Positions 58,181 through 64,000 of a stretch of DNA of 64,000 nucleotides are shown here, in pieces; position 1 is the stretch's first letter, and each line of letters opens with the position of its first letter. The notes under the pieces were generated by a model that saw only the letters and a list, made by a program, of their open reading frames with translations, searched no databases and was not told where the DNA came from. Source of the DNA: JAWBSP01 sp964632175 (GTDB lineage: Archaea; Hadarchaeota; Hadarchaeia; Hadarchaeales; JAWBSP01); contig CAZWBJ010000003.1 of the NCBI GenBank assembly GCA_964632175.1, positions 9,235-73,234 on the forward strand. Reading direction: 5' to 3'. The translations under genes were made by a program, and so were the position numbers.

Positions 58181-58748
58181 TTAAGGTACCCTTTGTGCTC
58201 GGGATTCCACCCCCGCGCAAGCTCCAGGCCCGGGACAGAGCGATCCCCAGCGCCTTGAAGGCGGCCTCGACTTTGTGGTGGTCCTCCCCCTCCTGCATGA
58301 CCCAGACGTGAAGGGTGAGTCTCCCGCTCGAGGAGAGGGTCCTCAGGAGGTGCGGAATCATCCCCGTTTCCAGATCCTCGACCTTTTTCTGGGAAAATTT
58401 CAGATTGCTCGCGAAGTGCGGTCTCCCGCTCAAATCCAGTGCCACCAGAATCAGGACCTCGTCCATGGGCACCACCGCCTCGCCGAACCTAGAAATGTCG
58501 CTCTTCTCGCCCAGAGCCTTGAGCATCGCCTCCCCGAACGTGATAAATACGTCCTCCGCCACGTGATGCTTCAGATCCCCGCATGCCTTCACCTCCAGAT
58601 CGAACCTCCCATGTCTGGCCATTGTTTCCAGCATGTGGTCGAGGAAGGAGATACCCGTGGAGATCTTGCTCCTCCCCAGCCCGTCAAGCTTCAACTTCAC
58701 GCTCACGGAAGTTTCCCTCGTTTCCCTCGCGCACGAAGCCTCTCTCAT
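58173..58748 (-). CDS. hisB: Imidazoleglycerol-phosphate dehydratase
   Basis: This is a 191-residue manganese enzyme. STGISFLDHMLETMARHG, DLKHHVAEDVFITFGEAM and QEGEDHHKVEAAFKALG carry the metal-binding His triads (DxHHxxED and EGxDxHHxxE-like motifs). It is of single-domain type, without a phosphatase. It overlaps hisA by 4 bases. Confidence 0.96.
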   Translation of the reverse strand: MREASCARETRETSVSVKLKLDGLGRSKISTGISFLDHMLETMARHGRFDLEVKACGDLKHHVAEDVFITFGEAMLKALGEKSDISRFGEAVVPMDEVLILVALDLSGRPHFASNLKFSQKKVEDLETGMIPHLLRTLSSSGRLTLHVWVMQEGEDHHKVEAAFKALGIALSRAWSLRGGGIPSTKGTLNG

Positions 58749-59455
58749 CCCGCCACCTCCAAAGCCCCCTTTAAGGTGAATTTCCCCTCATAAAGGGCCA
58801 TCCCCACCACCACGCCGGCCACACCCACTCGCTTGGCCGCCTGAATGTCTGCAAGGGTAGAAATCCCACCCGACAGGAACACTGGGGTCTTAAGCGCGGA
58901 TGCCAGCTTTCCGGCGGTCTCCAGCCTCGGGCCCTCCATCCTTCCCTCGACCTCCACCTCGGTGTAGAGGAAGGAACCCACCCCCATTCTCTCAAACCTC
59001 AGCGCCAGCTCCAGGGGGTCGCACTCGGTTTTCTCCGTCCAGCCCCTCTTCACGACTTTTCCCCCCTTCGAGTCTAGGGCGACCATCACCTTTCCCCCAC
59101 CGGCCAGCTTGACGAGCTTTTCCACCACTTCTGGCTCCTCCACTGCTGCAGTTCCTAGGATTACCCTCTCGGCCCCCAGCTCCAGAAGCTTGAGGGCCCG
59201 CTCAACGGTGCGTATTCCACCCCCGACCTGCGCATTTACATCCGTGCGGCGGAGGATCTCGGCGAGAGAGCGAAGGTTGTCGCCGATCCCCAGCGTGGCA
59301 TCCAGATCCACGAGATGGAGCCAGGAGGCCCCCTCCTCCTGCCACTTGAGGGCGAATTCCACCGGATCCCCATAGACCTTCCCCGTTCCTGGCTTCCCGC
59401 CCACCCACTGGACGCACTTTCCCCGGTATATGTCGATGGAGGGGAGGACCAGCAT
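58745..59455 (-). CDS. hisA: ProFAR isomerase HisA
   Basis: This 236-residue TIM barrel catalyses the fourth histidine step. PSIDIYRGKCVQW carries the catalytic Asp, DLDATLG and QVGGGIRTVERALKLLELGAERVILGTAA the phosphate-binding segments, and FLSGGISTLADIQAAKRVGVAGVVVGMALYEGKF the second half-barrel. It shares no overlap with hisG; the two abut. Confidence 0.95.
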   Translation of the reverse strand: MLVLPSIDIYRGKCVQWVGGKPGTGKVYGDPVEFALKWQEEGASWLHLVDLDATLGIGDNLRSLAEILRRTDVNAQVGGGIRTVERALKLLELGAERVILGTAAVEEPEVVEKLVKLAGGGKVMVALDSKGGKVVKRGWTEKTECDPLELALRFERMGVGSFLYTEVEVEGRMEGPRLETAGKLASALKTPVFLSGGISTLADIQAAKRVGVAGVVVGMALYEGKFTLKGALEVAG

Positions 59456-60316
59456 CTAGGGAACTACTCGCTCGATGGGGAGCACGAGGATGTCCCTCGC
59501 CCCAGCCTGCTTGGAGAGCCTGATCACCTTGTACACCTCACCCTCCTCGACCACGGCTTGAACGGCCACCATGGGCACCGGTCCTTCCACCCTTGAGACG
59601 GTGGGGCCGGCCATCCCGGGCATGATGCGTTTGATTTCCTCCAGCTTCTCCTCGGGAACGTTCATCACGACCAGTTTCTTTCCCCTGGCCCGAACCACGC
59701 TTTCTAGGGCTAGCTTGATTCCCTCTATCTTTTCCCCCTTGGTCCTCAGACTCGTCCGGTTGGCGATGAGCCTGGCGGTGCTCTCGAGGATCACATCCAC
59801 CACCTTCAGGCCGTGCACGCGCAGGGTGGACCCCGTTTCCACCACATCCGCGATGAGGTCTGCAACACCGATGAGGGGGGAGATTTCAGCCGCGCCCGTC
59901 ACCCTTATGAGTTTCACTTCTATTCCCCTCTCCCTGAAGTATCCGAGGGCCAGGTTGGGGAATTCCGTGGCCACCCTGAGCCCCGGTCGGAGGTCGGCGG
60001 GGCTGGAGATCCCCGAGGAGGCGGGGGCCGCGAGAACCATGCGGGTACAGCCGAACTTGAGGTCGAGCAGCTCTACCACGTCGGCCTTCCTCTCGCAAAC
60101 AAGATCGTGCCCGGTTATCCCCAGATCGGTGGAACCCCCCGCCACAAAATCTGGGATGTCCTCCGCCCTCACAAAGACCAGTTCAATCTCGGGATCGTTG
60201 GTTTTGGCGAACAGCTCCTTCCCCCCTCCCCCGATCACCCCGATTCCGGAGTCCTGCAGGAGTCGGATGCTCTCCCCCTCTAGGTGTCCCTTAGGAATGG
60301 CTATTCTCACACTCAT
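59456..60316 (-). CDS. hisG: ATP phosphoribosyltransferase, long form
   Basis: This is a 286-residue first enzyme of histidine synthesis. RIAIPKGHLEGESIRLLQDSGI opens the catalytic core, VFVRAEDIPDFVAGGSTDLGITGHDLV and GVADLIADVVETGSTLRVHGLKVVDVI complete it. The last about 75 residues, including VVMNVPEEKLEEIKRIMPGM, form the regulatory ACT-like HisG_C domain, so no HisZ is needed. It overlaps hisC by 4 bases. Confidence 0.96.
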   Translation of the reverse strand: MSVRIAIPKGHLEGESIRLLQDSGIGVIGGGGKELFAKTNDPEIELVFVRAEDIPDFVAGGSTDLGITGHDLVCERKADVVELLDLKFGCTRMVLAAPASSGISSPADLRPGLRVATEFPNLALGYFRERGIEVKLIRVTGAAEISPLIGVADLIADVVETGSTLRVHGLKVVDVILESTARLIANRTSLRTKGEKIEGIKLALESVVRARGKKLVVMNVPEEKLEEIKRIMPGMAGPTVSRVEGPVPMVAVQAVVEEGEVYKVIRLSKQAGARDILVLPIERVVP

Positions 60317-61365
60317 CTCAAGATTTCCCTCAGGGTAGATAACAGCTTCAGATTTTGGCTTTTCGTCCCCACGGTTATCCTGACCCAGCTCTTCCCGGCC
60401 CCCCTGACCCCGCTGAGGCTTCGGATGAGGATCCCTTTCCTTTCGAGCTTGCTGCAGATTTCATCGGCATCGGCGAAGCCCCCAACCATGAGAAAATTGG
60501 CATCGGATTCCAGAACCCTGAGCTTCATGGACAGGAGCCCCTCCCTCATCCTCCCCCTCTCCCTCCTCACCTCCTCCACAACCTTCTCCATGTAGGGGAG
60601 GTCGTCTAGGGCCGCGGAGGCTGCCGCCAAGGCTAGGGAGTTCACGCTGAAGGGCAGTTTTATGCGCTGCATGGCTTCCGCCACTTCGGGGGAGGTCAGG
60701 GCGTAACCAATCCTGAGTCCGGCTAGACCAAAGGCTTTGGAGAAGGTCCTCAGGATCACCAGGTTCTCTTGTGTCCTAACGTGCTGGGCGAGGGAATAGC
60801 GGGCGAACTCGCAGTAGGCCTCATCCACCACCACGGTCTTTCCCTCCGAGAGTAGCTCTAGTATCGCCTCCTCAGATACCGAGTTTCCGGTGGGGTTGTT
60901 CGGCCTGCATACGAAGATCATCTTGGCCTTCCTCGCCGCCTGCAGGAACTCCGTCACCTTCCATTCGAGGTTGGGGAGGGGCCAGAACTCGGGTTTTGCA
61001 CCGGCCAGCCTGATCGAGAGTTCGTAGAGGCTGAAGGTGGGAACGGGAACGAGCACCCTGTCCCCTGGGTTGAGGAAGAGCCTGCAGATCAGGTCCACAA
61101 GTTCGTCGGAGCCGTTACCCAGAATTACATTTTCGGCCCTGAGTTGGACATACTTCGCGATCTTCTCCCGGAGTTCGGGGGCCCAGGGGTCAGGATAGAG
61201 GTTGAGGCACCCTATCTTCTCTTCTATGGCCGACCGCACGCGGGGGGAGGGAGGAAAGGGCGACTCGTTCGAGGCTAGGTTGATGACTCTTTTCCCGTAC
61301 TTTCCGGCGAAGGGATAGGAGGCGCCGGATTTCAGGAAATCCGAGACAATTCTGGAGAACTTCAT
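60313..61365 (-). CDS. hisC: Histidinol-phosphate aminotransferase
   Basis: This is a 350-residue class I/II PLP aminotransferase. INLASNESPFPPSPRV, LGNGSDELVDLICRLF, FVCRPNNPTGNSV, VVDEAYCEFA and TFSKAFGLAGLRIGYAL (PLP Lys) are in standard order. It is the promoter-proximal gene of the his operon and faces ribH across an 83-base shared regulatory region. Confidence 0.95.
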   Translation of the reverse strand: MKFSRIVSDFLKSGASYPFAGKYGKRVINLASNESPFPPSPRVRSAIEEKIGCLNLYPDPWAPELREKIAKYVQLRAENVILGNGSDELVDLICRLFLNPGDRVLVPVPTFSLYELSIRLAGAKPEFWPLPNLEWKVTEFLQAARKAKMIFVCRPNNPTGNSVSEEAILELLSEGKTVVVDEAYCEFARYSLAQHVRTQENLVILRTFSKAFGLAGLRIGYALTSPEVAEAMQRIKLPFSVNSLALAAASAALDDLPYMEKVVEEVRRERGRMREGLLSMKLRVLESDANFLMVGGFADADEICSKLERKGILIRSLSGVRGAGKSWVRITVGTKSQNLKLLSTLREILR

Positions 61366-61417
61366 TGATGTTTTCCCGTGATTTTAAAACTCGGTACCGG
61401 TGCTGGAACCTTTTTAT

Positions 61418-61435
61418 TCGCTATTTTTATAGCGA
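61418..61435. promoter_or_regulatory. Inverted repeat over the ribH promoter
   Basis: TCGCTAT-TTTT-ATAGCGA is a perfect 7-base inverted repeat with a 4-base spacer, 14-31 bases before the ribH ATG. Its centre doubles as a TATA-like TTTTTATA. It is well placed to be a repressor site for ribH-arfB; hisC starts 53 bases away on the other strand. Confidence 0.6.
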
Positions 61436-61448
61436 GGTACACACGCTG

Positions 61449-61868
61449 ATGGCGGAACAGGAAGTGAAGTTGGGGATAGTCGTCTCGGAGATGCACTGGG
61501 AGATCTGCGGGCCCATGTTGGGCTTCGCTAGACAGCATGCAGAGTTTCTGGGGGCGAAGATCGTCCAGGAGATTTCTGTTCCGGGGGTGTTCGATATGCC
61601 CCTCGCCGTCAAGAAGCTGCTGGAGAGGCCGGAGGTGGAGGCGGTGGCGACGCTGGGCGCGGTGATAGAGGGGGAGACGGAGCACGACAGGGTGATCATG
61701 AACCAGACCGTCAGGAAGCTCATCGACCTCTCCCTCCAGTACAACAAGCCCGTGTCGCTCGGAATTTCCGGACCGGCCATGACGAGGGTTCAGGGGCTCG
61801 AGAGGGTGAACGAGTATGCCCGGAGGGCGATTGAGAGCGCGGTCAAGCTCGCCAGAAAGTTGCGCTGA
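61449..61868 (+). CDS. ribH: 6,7-dimethyl-8-ribityllumazine synthase
   Basis: This is a 139-residue enzyme of riboflavin synthesis. LGIVVSEMHWEICGPML, the substrate loop VPGVFDMPLAVKKLL, the catalytic-loop block TLGAVIEGETEHDRVIMN (His) and SLGISGPAMTR are the LumS blocks. ATG 61449 fits the family start. It overlaps the next gene. Confidence 0.94.
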   Translation: MAEQEVKLGIVVSEMHWEICGPMLGFARQHAEFLGAKIVQEISVPGVFDMPLAVKKLLERPEVEAVATLGAVIEGETEHDRVIMNQTVRKLIDLSLQYNKPVSLGISGPAMTRVQGLERVNEYARRAIESAVKLARKLR

Positions 61869-62517
61869 CGTCGGGATTCTAGCGCTGGGTTCGCACCGGG
61901 AAAGACACGGGGCTCTTCCCGAGGACACCGATGCCAAGCTTGCCTCCCACGTGGCGCTGCAGGCTAGCCTGAGGACTGGTGCCAAATTCTTGGGGGTTGC
62001 ATTCTCCTCACACGAGCTACCCGGCATCGAGACGGGGGAGCACCAACCGGAGAGGCAGGTTCTCAAGGAGATCGAGGGAAGGCTCAGAGAGGCCAAGAAG
62101 ATCCTAGGAATAAAGGGGGCGGTGATAGTCAACGCCCACGGAGGTAATTCTCCCCTGCGTGAAAAGATGGAGGGGCTGGGGAGGAAGGTGGGGCTGAGGG
62201 TGGTCTGGAACTCAACGCTGGTGAAGGGGGCGCACGCGGGAACGGAGGAGTTTAGTATGGCATGCGCGCTCGGCATGGTCGACGGCTCCAAGTTGTCTGA
62301 GCACGTGAACTTTGAAAGGCACCCGGAGGTTGGATTCGTCGGCCTCTCCCAGGCGCTTGAACGGTATGACTGGGCGAGAAGGCTGGCCGGAGAAGTGAGG
62401 GAAAAAGGGGTGCGGGCCGATTCCAAACTCGGGAGGGAACTCTTGGAGAGGGCCGTGAAGGAGGTCGTGCGAGCCGTCAAAGGGTTGCGGGGTTCGCGTG
62501 GCACCGAGCGCAGCTGA
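61816..62517 (+). CDS. arfB: FAPy-type deformylase ArfB (creatininase family)
   Basis: This 233-residue enzyme removes formate from the formamide intermediate in archaeal riboflavin and F420 synthesis. GILALGSHRERHGALPEDTDAKLASHVAL, VIVNAHGGNSPL and KGAHAGTEEFSMACALGMVD match archaeal ArfB block for block. The start is uncertain: ATG 61816 overlaps ribH by 53 bases out of frame, TTG 61831 is an alternative. No better start exists downstream before the conserved GILALG strand. ribH and arfB serve the same pathway. Confidence 0.9.
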   Translation: MPGGRLRARSSSPESCADVGILALGSHRERHGALPEDTDAKLASHVALQASLRTGAKFLGVAFSSHELPGIETGEHQPERQVLKEIEGRLREAKKILGIKGAVIVNAHGGNSPLREKMEGLGRKVGLRVVWNSTLVKGAHAGTEEFSMACALGMVDGSKLSEHVNFERHPEVGFVGLSQALERYDWARRLAGEVREKGVRADSKLGRELLERAVKEVVRAVKGLRGSRGTERS

Positions 62518-62521
62518 CTTA

Positions 62522-62531
62522 CGAACGTTCG
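62522..62531. repeat. Perfect 10-base palindrome CGAACGTTCG after arfB
   Basis: The palindrome starts 5 bases past the arfB stop. It may be an operator or part of the possible RNA element that follows. Confidence 0.4.
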
Positions 62532-62540
62532 CAATACTCA

Positions 62541-62660
62541 CACAAGAGTGCGCCCCTTAGGGGGTTCCGTTCAGGCCATGCCCTGTGAGGCGGGGAAGGT
62601 GGGCCGAGCAGAACATGCCCCTGCGGTGGTTATCGCCCCTGAGCCTGATTTACACTATCC
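62541..62660 (+). ncRNA. Possible structured RNA of unknown type
   Basis: This non-coding stretch is GC-rich and can fold: CCCC-TTA-GGGG near 62553, an outer stem TCAGGC (62571-62576) with GCCTGA (62643-62648), and an inner hairpin GCGGT-GGTT-ATCGC near 62622-62635. ACA follows the outer stem three bases later (62652-62654), the position of the box in H/ACA guide RNAs, although no kink-turn is obvious. The strand is assumed from the ACA. This is a suggestion only. Confidence 0.3.
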
Positions 62661-62698
62661 TGCCCGCTATTGTATAGGTAGGTCGCGTGATCCAAAAG

Positions 62699-63616
62699 TC
62701 AGGCTGTTGTGATTCCTAGGTCGGCCAGCAAGTGGCAGGAGCGGCAAATTTCTCCCGCCGCCGGCTCCCCGCACAGCTTGCAGCTCTGGAGATTGAAGTC
62801 TTGGGGCAGGAGTTCCGTGAGTTTGGGCCTGATGCGGTCGAAGAACTTCAGAATCATGAGCTTGGAGTTGGGGTGGTGGGTTTCCAGCCTGTTCAGAAAT
62901 CTCTCGATCTCGGCATGCATCCCCCTCCTGTGCGGGCAACTCCCCAGGTAGAAGTCCACCCTCCTGAGCATGGCGTAGAGGGCCATCTCCTTCTCCGGTA
63001 TCTCCCTCAGGGGTTTTATTCTCGGGACGAAGCCCTCACGCGGCTCGTACTTGGGGCCGAGCCTGCAGAGTCGCTGGAGATCTCCCCTGATGTAATCTAG
63101 GAAGATGGCCTGCACCTCGTCGTCTAGGTTGTGGGCGGTGGCCAGCTTGTCCGCACCCAGCTCCTTGGCCCCCTCGTTCAGCAGCCTCCTCCTCAGAACC
63201 CCACAGTAGGTACACGGTCCGAGTCTGGGATTCCCCCGCAGCATTTCGTCTAGGGTCCTCCCGAACCTTTCCTTAAAGCTCAAGAGCTTCCACTCCACGC
63301 CGAGCTCCGCCACGGCACGCCTCGTCTTCTCCACTGATCGTTCCCTGTACCCATCGATTCCCTCGTCCACCGTTAGGGCCGAGAGCTCGAACCCCCAAGC
63401 ATCCTCCCTGTCCGCCAGCAGGTATAGGAGGGAAAGGCTGTCCTTCCCGCCGGATACCGCCACGGTCACCCTCTCCCCTCTCTTGATTAACTCATGCTTG
63501 GAAACCGCGAGTCTGAACCTGTGCTCCACGCTCTTTATCAGGTGCCTGTCGCAGAGCAGAACTCCCGCGTACCTCCGCTCGTAAACCGCCCTCCTCCCAC
63601 AAAAGCTACACTCCAT
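62699..63616 (-). CDS. ncsA: tRNA 2-thiolation PP-loop ATPase (NcsA/Ctu1 family)
   Basis: This is a 305-residue enzyme that thiolates U34 of tRNAs. An N-terminal zinc knuckle (CSFCGRR, then CDRH), the PP-loop VAVSGGKDSLSLLYLL near 52-67, PCTYCGVLRRRLLN (catalytic CxxC) and a C-terminal zinc ribbon (CKLCGE, CRSC) are all present in order. The adjacent gene supplies the sulfur carrier. A bacterial-type TtcA would lack both zinc modules. Confidence 0.95.
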   Translation of the reverse strand: MECSFCGRRAVYERRYAGVLLCDRHLIKSVEHRFRLAVSKHELIKRGERVTVAVSGGKDSLSLLYLLADREDAWGFELSALTVDEGIDGYRERSVEKTRRAVAELGVEWKLLSFKERFGRTLDEMLRGNPRLGPCTYCGVLRRRLLNEGAKELGADKLATAHNLDDEVQAIFLDYIRGDLQRLCRLGPKYEPREGFVPRIKPLREIPEKEMALYAMLRRVDFYLGSCPHRRGMHAEIERFLNRLETHHPNSKLMILKFFDRIRPKLTELLPQDFNLQSCKLCGEPAAGEICRSCHLLADLGITTA

Positions 63617-63820
63617 TCAGCCACCCGTGACTATGGGGATGATCAGGACCTCATCGCCGGCGGAGAGCTTTTCCGACTCGGGGCAAATCCTCCCGTTCAC
63701 CCTGACCACCACAGCTTCTCTATCGATTTCCATTCCTTCCAGCAGTTTCTCCACGGATGCGCCCTCCGGAAGCTCTCGCTCTTCCTCCCCCCTCCCCCAA
63801 ACCTTCACCCTTATCTTCAT
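63617..63820 (-). CDS. Ubiquitin-like sulfur carrier protein (MoaD/ThiS/SAMP type)
   Basis: This is a 67-residue beta-grasp protein ending in TGG, the di-glycine needed for C-terminal thiocarboxylate formation. MKIRVKVWGRGEEERELPEGAS and GDEVLIIPIVTGG fit the family. It ends directly at the ncsA start and almost certainly delivers sulfur to NcsA; it may also modify proteins, as archaeal SAMPs do. An E1-like activating gene is not in the window. Confidence 0.92.
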   Translation of the reverse strand: MKIRVKVWGRGEEERELPEGASVEKLLEGMEIDREAVVVRVNGRICPESEKLSAGDEVLIIPIVTGG

Positions 63821-64000
63821 CGTAACTCTTGGCTTTGGGGCAAAATCCTGCCAGCCCTATTGTATCTCACGGATGTTGGGGTTTCAAGGGGGATGGGAAA
63901 AATCAAGCTTTTCAGCTGGAAGCGCGGTTAACCTTTCTTAAGCGGGCTCCTGCACCAGATAAATTTTCGCAACTCGTTGTTGATATAATATCAATATCGG

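Noticed and set aside
61362..62534. 390-codon open frame on the reverse strand
   Set aside because: Shadow of ribH and arfB, both with clear family blocks on the forward strand.
1..64000. CRISPR array, transposase, prophage or integrase
   Set aside because: No regularly spaced repeats, no terminal inverted repeats and no recognisable mobile-element protein in any frame.

Overview
The window is chromosomal DNA from an archaeon. Archaea-only or archaea-type genes occur throughout: transcription factor E, ribosomal proteins S4e, L32e, L19e and L18e, RNA polymerase subunit N, prefoldin alpha, archease, class I lysyl-tRNA synthetase, type 2 peptidyl-tRNA hydrolase, ArfB deformylase, F420 biosynthesis genes, a 7S SRP RNA and a C/D-box guide RNA. 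The DNA is GC-rich and Arg codons are mostly AGG/AGA. Genes are packed tightly, and many start with GTG or TTG inside the stop codon of the gene before. TATA boxes lie about 20-30 bases before first genes, which suggests short-leader or leaderless mRNAs. The ribosomal and metabolic gene set looks euryarchaeal in a broad sense, perhaps an uncultivated lineage such as Hadarchaeota; that placement is a guess. I saw no insertion sequence, prophage or CRISPR array.

Layout. 1-3.9 kb: a truncated metallo-beta-lactamase-fold gene, tRNA-Gly, a membrane/coiled-coil/winged-helix protein, an HD phosphohydrolase and a glycosyltransferase. 4-9.5 kb: a co-directional cluster with a tungsten-type aldehyde ferredoxin oxidoreductase (AOR) between two 3-beta-HSD-like dehydrogenases, plus three small membrane proteins. 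9.6-16 kb: a GH2 glycosidase coupled to cofD, then cofH, cofG and cofC for coenzyme F420. A C/D-box sRNA whose guide fits the 16S decoding centre lies at 16,021-16,084. 16.1-20 kb: a surface transglutaminase-like protein, HflX GTPase, TFE and an HD protein.

20-28.9 kb: one long overlapping gene train joins a piece of the spc ribosomal cluster (S4e, L5, S14, S8, L6, L32e, L19e, L18) to the L18e-L13-S9-RpoN cluster. Five unrelated genes sit between them: BCAT, a small membrane protein, a phosphoesterase, an FAD dehydrogenase and another small membrane protein. 28.9-36 kb: three tandem CBS-domain genes, rpiA, tRNA-Met, a gene-free stretch, a geranylgeranyl-reductase-family gene, pth2, a frameshifted VapB-like antitoxin relic and thiL. 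36-50.7 kb: pheS-pheT-dihydropteroate synthase, archease, tRNA-Ser, a CDF transporter, SRP RNA, site-2 protease, lysS (class I), marC, amrS, a CPBP protease, ftsY and prefoldin alpha.

50.7-55.3 kb holds a four-gene module: a homocitrate-synthase-family enzyme, two LeuC/LeuD-like aconitase-family subunits and an isocitrate-dehydrogenase-type decarboxylating dehydrogenase. Because the dehydrogenase has isocitrate-type substrate residues and the synthase lacks the LeuA regulatory domain, the module reads better as a route to 2-oxoglutarate (Re-citrate synthase, aconitase, IDH) than as leucine synthesis. 55.3-61.4 kb: phosphoglycerate mutase and a his operon (hisC-G-A-B-D-I; hisE, hisF and hisH are not here). 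61.4-63.8 kb: ribH-arfB for riboflavin/F420 precursors, a possible structured RNA, and an NcsA-type tRNA thiolase next to a ubiquitin-like sulfur carrier.
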